Below are positions 1-6,838 of a stretch of 11,390 nt of DNA, piece by piece. The notes beneath the pieces are model-generated. The model had not been told where the DNA came from, ran no database searches, and saw only the letters and a program-made list of their open reading frames with translations. Location: contig CAYMGQ010000026.1 in NCBI GenBank assembly GCA_964390055.1, forward strand, positions 1 to 11,390, read 5' to 3'. This stretch comes from CAYMGQ01 sp964390055 (lineage in GTDB: Bacteria > Bacillota > Clostridia > Peptostreptococcales > Natronincolaceae). The translations under genes were made by a program, and so were the position numbers. How positions within the stretch are numbered: position 1 is the first letter of the stretch; each line of letters opens with the position of its first letter.

Positions 1-367
1 CTTTATAAAACTTCTGGTATTCCTTTTCCTTAAGTTTTTCCAGAACCTCTTTATTCTGTTTTCTTTCTATAAACTCCTTATTGGATCTGGCTACCCTCTC
101 CAACTGGAGTGTTAATTTCTCTTCTGTCTTTTCTATTTCTCCCCGCTGCCTATATAGGTAAGAACGGGCCTGAAGAGTATTCTCGTTAACTGTCCCATTT
201 TTCCGCAGGTATTCATAAAGTTTCTGCTGGCCGTTATTTAACTCCTCCAGCTCATTCTCTATAATTCTGGCCTTCTGCCTTTCCTGCAATAACTTGTTCC
301 GGGCTATTTTTTCTTCAATAACCCTCACGTCAAGCACTCTGTTGAGACTAAAACGATAACCCTTCAC
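1..367 (-). CDS. fliJ: Flagellar export chaperone FliJ (partial, runs off left edge)
   Basis: FliJ is the central-stalk protein of the flagellar type III export ATPase; it sits in the FliI hexamer and helps recycle export chaperones. The minus-strand reading frame begins MKGYRFSLNRVLDVR, the typical FliJ opening (aromatic-R-F-x-L-x-x-V/L-L-D-x-R). It continues for about 122 codons to the window edge without a stop. The visible part is highly charged and lacks extended hydrophobic stretches, as expected for the two-helix coiled coil of a protein usually near 145-150 residues, so only the C-terminus is missing. I chose the GTG at 367, which has AGGGTGA a few bases upstream. An in-frame GTG at 376 would add three residues. 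The gene begins 10 bases after the fliI stop, so it is very likely the next gene of the same operon. Confidence 0.9.
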   Translation of the reverse strand, partial: MKGYRFSLNRVLDVRVIEEKIARNKLLQERQKARIIENELEELNNGQQKLYEYLRKNGTVNENTLQARSYLYRQRGEIEKTEEKLTLQLERVARSNKEFIERKQNKEVLEKLKEKEYQKFYK

Positions 368-377
368 CTTATTCACC

Positions 378-1688
378 CTACCTTGCTATTTCTATTAAAC
401 TACTGACAGTATCTTTATATTCAGCCTTCTCATTAATACCCTGTTGAAGAAAGTCATTGATCAACTCTATCTTACTGATAGCCCTATCTACAACAGGGTT
501 GCTGCCAGGCTGGTATGCCCCTATATTTATCAGGTCCTCTGCCTGCCGGTATTCTGATAATAATTTTTTAATCTCACCGGCTGCCTCCTGATGTGTCAAA
601 TCCGTTACCTCTGGCATTACCCTGCTGACACTAGCCAGTACATCTATAGCTGGATAATAATTACGGGAGGCTAACTCTCTGGATAGTACTATATGGCCAT
701 CCAGGATACCCCTTACTGTATCAGAAACCGGCTCATTAAAATCATCACCTTCAACAAGGACAGTATAAAGGGCTGTAATGGAACCATTTTTACTGGTTCC
801 GGTTCTCTCCAGTAATTTGGGTAATTCAGCAAAAACCGAAGGGGGGTAACCTCTGGTTGTTGGCGGTTCTCCTGTAGCCAGTCCTACTTCCCTTAAAGCC
901 ATGGCAACCCTGGTTACTGAGTCCATCATCAGCAGGACATCATAACCTTTTTCCCTAAAATATTCAGCAATGGCTGTTGTGACCAGGGCCGCCTTTACCC
1001 TTACCAGGGCCGGTTTATCGGAAGTAGCTACAACAACTACAGAGCGTTTCAGGGCTTCCTCTCCCAGGTCCCGTTCTATAAAGTCCCGGACCTCCCTGCC
1101 CCTCTCTCCTACCAGTCCAATGACATTGATATCAGCCTCTGTATTCCTGGCCGCCATCCCCATCAGGGTACTCTTGCCAACACCGCTTCCGGCAAAGATA
1201 CCTATCCTCTGGCCCCGGCCGCAGGTCAGCAGGCCGTCTATACTCCTGATCCCCAGAGCCAGGGGCTGGGTTATCCTCCGCCGGGATAAGGGATCGGGTG
1301 GTTCTGCCTTTAAAGGCATCTCTACCAGTCCGGGCATTGGAGCTACTTCTTCCCCGATGGGCCTGCCAAGCCCGTCCAGGATATGGCCCAGGAGCTCCTC
1401 GCCAACCTTTACCGTCATTCTTTCTCCGGTAGCCACTACCCGGGCCCCGGGAGTAATTCCTTCCATATCGCCAATAGGCATTAGCAAAACCTTATTATTA
1501 TCAAAACCAACTACTTCTGCCCTGATGATCTTCTGCTGGTGTTTTATCAAACACAGTTCTCCGATACTGACCTCCGGGCCCTGTGCCTCAATTATCAAAC
1601 CCACTACCCGGGTGATATAGCCAAAATTATTGTAAGAGTTAGCTTCATCTACTATACTGGAAAGTCCAGCAAAATCAAGCCTTCTCAT
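378..1688 (-). CDS. fliI: Flagellum-specific type III export ATPase FliI
   Basis: FliI is the hexameric ATPase at the cytoplasmic base of the flagellar export gate, where it helps load rod, hook and filament subunits for secretion. At 436 residues it has full family length. The Walker A motif GSGVGKST is at residues 167-174, followed by the catalytic glutamate in GERGRE (194-199) and the Walker B segment VLLMMDS (251-257). The F1/V1-type ATPase signature PAIDVLASVSR is near 346-356. The N-terminal beta-barrel domain covers roughly residues 20-95. The ATG at 1688 lies inside the end of fliH (14-base overlap) and is preceded by AAAAGGAG about nine bases upstream, so translation is probably coupled to fliH. 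The order fliH-fliI-fliJ and the N-terminus distinguish it from the AtpD and Rho relatives. Confidence 0.97.
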   Translation of the reverse strand: MRRLDFAGLSSIVDEANSYNNFGYITRVVGLIIEAQGPEVSIGELCLIKHQQKIIRAEVVGFDNNKVLLMPIGDMEGITPGARVVATGERMTVKVGEELLGHILDGLGRPIGEEVAPMPGLVEMPLKAEPPDPLSRRRITQPLALGIRSIDGLLTCGRGQRIGIFAGSGVGKSTLMGMAARNTEADINVIGLVGERGREVRDFIERDLGEEALKRSVVVVATSDKPALVRVKAALVTTAIAEYFREKGYDVLLMMDSVTRVAMALREVGLATGEPPTTRGYPPSVFAELPKLLERTGTSKNGSITALYTVLVEGDDFNEPVSDTVRGILDGHIVLSRELASRNYYPAIDVLASVSRVMPEVTDLTHQEAAGEIKKLLSEYRQAEDLINIGAYQPGSNPVVDRAISKIELINDFLQQGINEKAEYKDTVSSLIEIAR

Positions 1689-2481
1689 GGAAACCGGCTC
1701 CTTTTAATAATTCCTTTTCCATAAGTTCAAACCTGGTCTCCAAGGAACCATCCCTTCCGCCTGTTTCAGTCTCTACAATACAATCACCTATGGCCAGCCT
1801 GTTATCACCTTTGATGCTGACCTCCTGTTTGGCCAGGTTATTCTTTAATTCTGCTTCCTCAATATAATCCAGTAAATCTGGATGTACATATATATCGACC
1901 TTTTCAATATTATATATATCCTTGACCATATCCCGGATTATATTATTAATAACAGAAGGTGCAATTTCCAGCTGAGTGTTGACTATCCGGCTGGCAATTT
2001 TAACAGCCAGTTGAATCAATTCACCGCTTAAACCTTCCAGCTCATTCTCAATTTCAGATTTTATATTCCTGACTATCTCTTCCATGGTGTTTCGGGCAGC
2101 AGCTATTTTCTCCAACCCTTCCTGATAGCCCATTTCTTCACCTGCACTAAAGCCAGCCTGATATCCTTCCTGATAGGCCTTTTCCCTGGCTTCTTCCCTT
2201 ATTCTCTGGCCAGCTTCTTCTGCTTCCTGCAGGCTTTCTTCTGCCTTTTTACGGGCTTCAGCAACTATTCTGTCTGCCTCTTCCCTGGCAGCATCCTTTA
2301 TTCTGCCGGCTTCCTCCTCGGCATTCAGCAGGATTTGATTTATCTCCGGGTCATCCGCCTGTACATTCTTTTCCTGAATTTCTTTCTCCAATTCAATGCT
2401 TTCAACATCTTTTTTTTTGATCTCTTTATCCTTCAGTTTATATACACCAACGATATTGGATGACTTGATAACATTAGACAA
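1675..2481 (-). CDS. fliH: Flagellar assembly protein FliH (export ATPase regulator)
   Basis: FliH dimers bind the FliI N-terminus, hold the ATPase inactive in the cytosol and dock it to the C-ring. The 268-residue protein has a short N-terminal segment (SNVIKSSNIV), a long charged coiled coil rich in E, A, K and R (about 30-100), and a GxxxG ladder with glycines at 106, 110, 114, 118 and 122. The C-terminal FliH/VATPase-E-like domain follows (about 130-258), including the conserved GDCIVET region around 232-238. The start is TTG at 2481; an in-frame TAA lies immediately upstream, so no longer start is possible. GAGGGTGA provides the ribosome binding site. It overlaps the end of fliG by eight bases and the start of fliI by 14, so the three are probably translationally coupled. 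Confidence 0.93.
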   Translation of the reverse strand: MSNVIKSSNIVGVYKLKDKEIKKKDVESIELEKEIQEKNVQADDPEINQILLNAEEEAGRIKDAAREEADRIVAEARKKAEESLQEAEEAGQRIREEAREKAYQEGYQAGFSAGEEMGYQEGLEKIAAARNTMEEIVRNIKSEIENELEGLSGELIQLAVKIASRIVNTQLEIAPSVINNIIRDMVKDIYNIEKVDIYVHPDLLDYIEEAELKNNLAKQEVSIKGDNRLAIGDCIVETETGGRDGSLETRFELMEKELLKGAGFHEKA

Positions 2482-3481
2482 TTACTTCACCCTCTCCACC
2501 ACGGGCAATGATGATTTCTCCACTATCCTCTAATTGCCTAATGACATTAACAATTCTCTGTTGTGCATCCTCAACTTCCCGCAAGCGGACAGGACCCATG
2601 TAATCCATGTCCTCTTTCAGCATCTGGGCAGCCCGCTTGGACATATTCCGGAAGATTTTCTCTGTTACATCTTCACTGGCTGTCTTCAGGGCCAGGGCAA
2701 TATCATGGGTATCAACCTGCCGCAATACAACCTGCACTGCCCGGTCAGAAAGGAGGATAATATCTTCAAAGACAAACATCCGCTTCCTGATCTCTTCGAC
2801 CAACTCTGGGTCTTTTTCTTCCAGACGGTCCAGAATATTTTTCTCTGTCCCTCTATCGGCAAAGTTCAGTATATTGACTATTGACTGGATACCGCCTGCA
2901 GATGCATATTCATTGGATACAATCGCTGACATCTTACGTTCCAGGACTGACTCCACCTCTTTAACTATATCAGGTGAAGTACGGTCCATCAGGGCAATCC
3001 TGTTAGAAACATCTGCCTGTATGTCTGGCGGCAAATAAGCCAGGACTTTAGCTGCCTGCTCCGGCTGTAAGTAAGCCATAATCATGGCGATAGTCTGGGG
3101 ATGTTCCCCCTGGATAAAATTCATCAATTGTGAAGGATCTGTCCTCCTGATAGCATCAAAGGGCCTGACCTGCAGGGTTGCTGTGAGCCTTTCCAGGATA
3201 CTGTTGGCCCTCTCCTTACCTACTGCTTTTTCCAATACTTCCCTGGCATATTCGATACCGCCCTGATTTATATAATCATGGGCCTGGCAAAGTTCGTAAA
3301 ACTCTTCCAGCACCCTGTCTTTTATCTCTTTTTCCACTGAGCGGAGATTGGCAATTTCCAGGGTCAGTTCTTCAATCTCTTCATCATTTAAATGCTTGAA
3401 TACAGTAGCAGAGACATCAGGACCAAGAGCCACCAGAAGTATTGCTGCTTTTTGTTTTCCATTTAATCTGTTATAATCCAT
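2474..3481 (-). CDS. fliG: Flagellar motor switch protein FliG
   Basis: FliG is the rotor protein that binds the FliF MS ring and interacts with the MotA stator to generate torque. The 335 residues show the usual three domains: FliG-N (about 1-105, FliF binding), FliG-M with the EHPQ motif at 126-129 (FliM binding), and FliG-C with the MFVFEDI loop at 235-241. By alignment from memory with E. coli FliG, the torque-helix charges appear conserved: R283, E290, D291 and R299 (in GPVRL). The ATG at 3481 has AAGGGG about ten bases upstream and follows the fliF stop by 15 bases. The end overlaps fliH by eight bases. Length and motifs are those of an intact, functional FliG. Confidence 0.97.
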   Translation of the reverse strand: MDYNRLNGKQKAAILLVALGPDVSATVFKHLNDEEIEELTLEIANLRSVEKEIKDRVLEEFYELCQAHDYINQGGIEYAREVLEKAVGKERANSILERLTATLQVRPFDAIRRTDPSQLMNFIQGEHPQTIAMIMAYLQPEQAAKVLAYLPPDIQADVSNRIALMDRTSPDIVKEVESVLERKMSAIVSNEYASAGGIQSIVNILNFADRGTEKNILDRLEEKDPELVEEIRKRMFVFEDIILLSDRAVQVVLRQVDTHDIALALKTASEDVTEKIFRNMSKRAAQMLKEDMDYMGPVRLREVEDAQQRIVNVIRQLEDSGEIIIARGGEGEVIV

Positions 3482-3496
3482 CAGATCATCCCCTTA

Positions 3497-5071
3497 TCAC
3501 TCATCCAGTAACCAGCTCTTAATAATCTGGGTAATTTCTTCAGGTTTGTCAGAAACAAGTTCTGTCAGCTGTCTCATTATCTCTCTCCGTTTTTTCTGTT
3601 CATCTGTCAATTCTGTCTCCAGTCCTACGGCTATCTCTTCATCCAGTGTATCGTCAACAAGTAAGTCCAGGACATGTTCTGGCATTTCTTCTTCTACCCG
3701 CCGCCTTCTGAATAAAACCAGGGATAATGTAAAGAGGATTATAAATATAAAAGCGATAAGACCGGCATATATTAACATCCTCTGGCGTTGAGCTTCTGCT
3801 TCAGAAGCCTGGGCAAGGGCAATCTCTTCTTCCAGAGATTTATCAAAATTAAGACTGGTAACCATTAATGTATCACCCCGTTCCGGGTTATAACCAACAG
3901 CAGCCTCTATGGCACTGCGCAACTTGTCCAGATCCTCCTCCTGGATCCTGTTGTTAATAATCACTGCAGTGGCGATACTTTCTATATTTCCCGGGGAATA
4001 AACCCTCCGTTCAACGACCTCATTTATCTCATAATTTGTAATTGCCTCATAGCTGCTGTATGAACCAGTTTCCCCACCACCCTCTATTGACTGGTATTGA
4101 GGTATATTGGAGGTGGTACCAGGAACACCAGTCGCATCAGCTATACTGCCCTGGTAGTTTTCCCTTCTCTCCTGTTGGCTGCGGATTATGCCTTCATCAC
4201 CTACCACTGGTGAAAAAAGCCTGCTTTCCACTTCCCGCTGATCAAAATTGAGTTTCACCTTTACCTGTGCGGTAAAATTATCCGGTCCCAGAACCCTGGC
4301 CAGTAATCTAGTAAGGTCATTACGAATTTGATTTGAAAGCTGGGTCTGTAATTCAAACTGGCTCATCGTCAATCTCTGGTTAAAGCCCTGCATCTCATCT
4401 TCCTTCAAGAGATCACTGAGCAGATTGCCGGCAGTATCTACAATGGTAACATTCTCCGGTTCCAATCCAGGCACTGCACTGGAAACCAGTTTGGCTATAG
4501 ACTTAATCTGTTCCCTGCTTATATTATAATCAGGAATCAATTTTAACAGGACAGAAGCCTCAGCACTTTTTTCCTCTTCGATAAAAAGACTTTCCCGCGG
4601 GGCAGTAATCTGCACCCTGGCATACTCCACTGCATCCAGAGCCTGTATGGAGCGGCTTAATTCACCATTTAAAGCCCGGTAATAGTTAACATTGCGCTCG
4701 AAATCAGTAGCTCCAAAACTGTTTTGATTAAAGATTTCAAAACCAACTACTCCCTGTGTAGGAAGACCTTGCCCGGCCATATTTAACCTGGTCTTATAAA
4801 CCAGATTAGCTGGAACCAGAATTGTCCTGCCAGCATCCTGCAATCGATAAGCTATTCCCTGTCCTTCCAGTTCCTGAATAATGGCATTAGCATCTGCAGG
4901 GTCTAATTGGTTAAATAAAACCTGATATTCAGGGCCACCATTTAATATAATGAAGATAAAAGCAATGATTAGAATAAAAGCACTGGTACCAATAATAATC
5001 TTTATTCTCTTATTTAATTTTGACCATATTTCTTTAATTTGCTCTATGTAATCCTTTAACCAGTCAGACAT
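3497..5071 (-). CDS. fliF: Flagellar MS-ring protein FliF
   Basis: FliF oligomerises in the inner membrane to form the MS ring, the base on which rod, switch and export gate are built. The 524-residue protein has a transmembrane helix at about 25-43, a large extracytoplasmic part (about 45-430) with YscJ/FliF-type ring-building domains, and a second transmembrane helix at about 433-454. The stretch around 280-350 is rich in glycine, serine and threonine, like the variable loop region that forms the beta-collar in other FliF proteins. The cytoplasmic tail ends EEITQIIKSWLLDE, matching the acidic-hydrophobic C-terminal helix that binds FliG-N. The ATG at 5071 has AGAGGT seven bases upstream. 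It lies 33 bases after fliE and 15 bases before fliG, as expected within one operon. Confidence 0.96.
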   Translation of the reverse strand: MSDWLKDYIEQIKEIWSKLNKRIKIIIGTSAFILIIAFIFIILNGGPEYQVLFNQLDPADANAIIQELEGQGIAYRLQDAGRTILVPANLVYKTRLNMAGQGLPTQGVVGFEIFNQNSFGATDFERNVNYYRALNGELSRSIQALDAVEYARVQITAPRESLFIEEEKSAEASVLLKLIPDYNISREQIKSIAKLVSSAVPGLEPENVTIVDTAGNLLSDLLKEDEMQGFNQRLTMSQFELQTQLSNQIRNDLTRLLARVLGPDNFTAQVKVKLNFDQREVESRLFSPVVGDEGIIRSQQERRENYQGSIADATGVPGTTSNIPQYQSIEGGGETGSYSSYEAITNYEINEVVERRVYSPGNIESIATAVIINNRIQEEDLDKLRSAIEAAVGYNPERGDTLMVTSLNFDKSLEEEIALAQASEAEAQRQRMLIYAGLIAFIFIILFTLSLVLFRRRRVEEEMPEHVLDLLVDDTLDEEIAVGLETELTDEQKKRREIMRQLTELVSDKPEEITQIIKSWLLDE

Positions 5072-5104
5072 TTTTTAACCTCTTTCATACCTTGATGAAA
5101 ATCC

Positions 5105-5407
5105 CTAGATCTGCATCCGCATGATTTCATTATAGGCAGATATAACCTTATTCTGGATAGCAACAGTAAGTTCCAGAGCCAGTTTGGCCTTTTCAGTAGC
5201 GATCATTATCTGGTGTATATTATCTGTCCTGCCCAGGATAAAATCTTCAGTCATCCTGTCAGCAGTTATTTTGAGCTCATTTACTTCATTAAGTTTCTCC
5301 TTTAACAATTCGGTAAAGGATACCTGCTTATCTTCATTAAGCTTTTTAGCTTCTCCTGCAGTAGGTAATAAGCGGAGGTTATCAGATATTCCCTCTATCC
5401 TAAACAT
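5105..5407 (-). CDS. fliE: Flagellar hook-basal body complex protein FliE
   Basis: FliE is the small adaptor joining the MS ring to the proximal rod, and is among the first substrates of the export gate. The 100-residue product has the normal size. It carries the family C-terminus, a helix ending VISAYNEIMRMQI, with the preceding segment LALELTVAIQNK. The middle (about 30-75) is predicted helical and charged. There is no signal peptide, consistent with export by the type III apparatus. The ATG at 5407 is preceded by AAGGGATGAT; no in-frame alternative is better supported. It sits 42 bases after flgC and 33 bases before fliF, the standard flgB-flgC-fliE-fliF order. Confidence 0.95.
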   Translation of the reverse strand: MFRIEGISDNLRLLPTAGEAKKLNEDKQVSFTELLKEKLNEVNELKITADRMTEDFILGRTDNIHQIMIATEKAKLALELTVAIQNKVISAYNEIMRMQI

Positions 5408-5449
5408 GTTCTGATCATCCCTTTTCCTCTGAATTAATTACTGAACATA

Positions 5450-5893
5450 CTAGCCACGGCCAATTTCCAGAGCCCTCATGGCCATACTCTTGGCAGTATT
5501 TAAAACCGTAATATTGGCTTCATAAGCCCTGGAAGCACTAATCATATCTACCATCTCTGAAACTATATCTACATTGGGCATGGCAACATAACCTTCCTCA
5601 TTTGCATCAGGATGGCCAGGATTATATATCATCTTAAAGGGTGAAGGGTCTTCAGTAATTCCAACTACCTGTACACCTTCGCTGCCTGTACCAGCACTTT
5701 CTCCCGTCTTCTTTTTTAAGAATTCTCTGAAAGGTGTGGTACTTCTTTCCTGGAAAACAGCCAATTTTCTCCGGTAGGGGAGTCCATCCACTGTTCTCGT
5801 CGTCTCAACATTAGCAATATTATCGGCAATAATATCCATCCTCAGCCTTTGTGCAGTCATACCCGAAGCACTGATATCAAAAGAGTTAAACAT
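5450..5893 (-). CDS. flgC: Flagellar basal-body rod protein FlgC
   Basis: FlgC is a proximal rod protein of the flagellar drive shaft, exported by the type III apparatus. The protein begins MFNSFDISASGMTAQRLRMD and contains the rod/hook family motif NIANVETTRT. The C-terminal helix has the SRAYEANITVLNTAKSM segment common to axial proteins. Length is about 147 residues, normal for FlgC. I chose the ATG at 5893, which shares one base with the flgB stop (TGATG junction). A GTG directly before it, at 5896, could be used instead and would add a single residue. GGGAGG upstream serves either start. The one-base overlap points to translational coupling with flgB. Confidence 0.95.
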   Translation of the reverse strand: MFNSFDISASGMTAQRLRMDIIADNIANVETTRTVDGLPYRRKLAVFQERSTTPFREFLKKKTGESAGTGSEGVQVVGITEDPSPFKMIYNPGHPDANEEGYVAMPNVDIVSEMVDMISASRAYEANITVLNTAKSMAMRALEIGRG

Positions 5894-6294
5894 CACGCTC
5901 CGCCTCCCTTATTAATAACATTCCGCAAAATTGAAAACTGCTCATCAATCTGTCTGGACAATGTATTATAATAGAGGGCATTTTTTGCCACTTCTGCCAT
6001 CTCTACTTCAATATCCACATTATTTTTATCATTTCGGTAACTGGTGTTTTTTTGCAAAACAAAAGAGGAGAAATGATCCTGCCTGAATTCACTACCTTTC
6101 AGATGAGATTTTGAAGTAGCTTTCAATGGCAATGATTTATTTTCTCCCTGTTCTCTCCTCAAAACACTAATAAAGTCAACATCCTGTCTCTTATAATTAG
6201 GTGTTTGAGCATTGGCGACATTATTGGCCAGTGCCCTTTGCCTGATAAAAGATCCATCAAGGCCCTTGCTGAGTAGATTAATAATGGAACCCAC
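5893..6294 (-). CDS. flgB: Flagellar basal-body rod protein FlgB
   Basis: FlgB is a proximal rod subunit at the base of the flagellar drive shaft. The 133-residue protein has the N-terminal axial motif ALANNVANAQTPNYKRQDVDF, in which NNxANxxTPxYK is diagnostic for FlgB. A polar, variable centre (about 50-85) follows, then the C-terminal heptad helix with VEMAEVAKNALYYNTLSRQI. The start is GTG at 6294, preceded by AAGGGGGTG at good spacing. It is the first structural gene of the flagellar operon here. The 114 bases upstream show no convincing sigma-A or sigma-D promoter, so it may be read through from cheY. Confidence 0.94.
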   Translation of the reverse strand: MGSIINLLSKGLDGSFIRQRALANNVANAQTPNYKRQDVDFISVLRREQGENKSLPLKATSKSHLKGSEFRQDHFSSFVLQKNTSYRNDKNNVDIEVEMAEVAKNALYYNTLSRQIDEQFSILRNVINKGGGA

Positions 6295-6331
6295 CGGGAC
6301 ACCCCCTTAAGACATATTGAAAGAAACTATT

Positions 6332-6347
6332 TTATGTATTTATGTAT
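6332..6347. repeat. Tandem 8-base repeat between cheY and flgB
   Basis: Two adjacent copies of TTATGTAT (plus strand) lie in the AT-rich 113-base gap between cheY and flgB. The gap also holds a CCTGCTTTTTCCTGCT direct repeat nearby (6364-6379). No standard promoter or terminator with good spacing is visible in the gap. The repeat could be a regulatory site or simple-sequence drift; nothing in the sequence decides between these. Confidence 0.4.
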
Positions 6348-6408
6348 GCTTATTCGCTAAAAACCTGCTTTTTCCTGCTAATAAATCAAAAAAGAATATA
6401 ATTCCTCT

Positions 6409-6765
6409 TTATAATTTAAGTTTTTCAATAGCTTCCAATACCCTCTGCTCCTTAAAGGGCTTAACAATAAAATCCTTGGCCCCTGCCTCGATAGCTTTAA
6501 TAATCATCTTCTGTTGCCCCATGGCACTACAGACAATGATATTGGCTTCAGGATCAATCTTTTTAATTTCCTTAATAGCCTCCAGACCGTCCATGACAGG
6601 CATGGTGATATCCATGGTAACAAAGTCAGGCTTTAACTCCTGGTACATCTCTACCGCCTGTTGCCCATTTTCTGCCTCACCTGCAATCTCATAATTTTCC
6701 TTTAATATATTCTTCAAATTCAATCTCATAAAAGCAGCATCATCAACGATTAAAACCCTTTTCAA
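6409..6765 (-). CDS. cheY: Chemotaxis response regulator CheY
   Basis: CheY is the single-domain response regulator that carries the phosphoryl signal from CheA to the flagellar switch (FliM/FliN or FliY). The 118-residue protein has only a receiver domain: acidic pair D8-D9, phospho-acceptor D52 in VTMDITMPVMDG, switch residue S80 in CSAMGQQ, F99 at the Tyr106-equivalent position, and K102 in VKPF. VLIVDDAAFMR and the SAMGQQ and AGAKDFIVKPF segments match the Bacillus/Thermotoga CheY type closely. No output domain is present. The start is TTG at 6765, with GGGGAGG eight bases upstream. It stands between the diguanylate cyclase gene and flgB, directly ahead of the rod and MS-ring genes. In many Bacillota, cheY lies further down the operon near fliM/fliY, so a second copy elsewhere is possible. 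Confidence 0.93.
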   Translation of the reverse strand: MKRVLIVDDAAFMRLNLKNILKENYEIAGEAENGQQAVEMYQELKPDFVTMDITMPVMDGLEAIKEIKKIDPEANIIVCSAMGQQKMIIKAIEAGAKDFIVKPFKEQRVLEAIEKLKL

Positions 6766-6815
6766 CCCTATAACCTCCCCTATTCTTTTCCTGTCCTTAA
6801 TATATTTCTCTTTTT

Positions 6816-6835
6816 TTCAGCAAAATCCTGCTGAA
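6816..6835. other. Perfect hairpin between cyclase gene and cheY
   Basis: TTCAGCA and TGCTGAA form a perfect 7-bp stem around a 6-base loop, starting three bases past the stop codon of the cyclase gene. Read on the plus strand the stem is followed by TTTT (6836-6839), the layout of an intrinsic terminator for plus-strand transcripts. Read on the minus strand, the direction of the genes, it is followed by an A-run, so it should not terminate the cyclase-cheY transcript efficiently. It may act as a processing or stability element in that mRNA, or stop antisense transcription. Confidence 0.45.
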
Positions 6836-6838
6836 TTT

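Noticed and set aside
970..1620. 216-codon open frame on the plus strand opposite fliI
   Set aside because: It is antisense to the conserved ATPase core, has low-complexity S/P/T-rich translation, no ribosome binding site and no recognisable domain. It is a shadow of fliI codon use.
6345..6375. Possible sigma-D promoter before flgB (GCGAATAA resembles GCCGATAA)
   Set aside because: No TAAA box lies 15 bases upstream of it, and sigma-A alternatives in the gap match only about half of each hexamer.
6385..6412. GAATTATATTC hairpin followed by TTTTTT just after cheY
   Set aside because: The stem has only four A/T-rich pairs and a three-base loop, too weak for a terminator, though the T-run is on the correct side.
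6317..6694. 125-codon plus-strand frame covering most of cheY
   Set aside because: It is antisense to an intact CheY with all catalytic residues; its product resembles nothing and starts in an AT-rich gap without a ribosome binding site.
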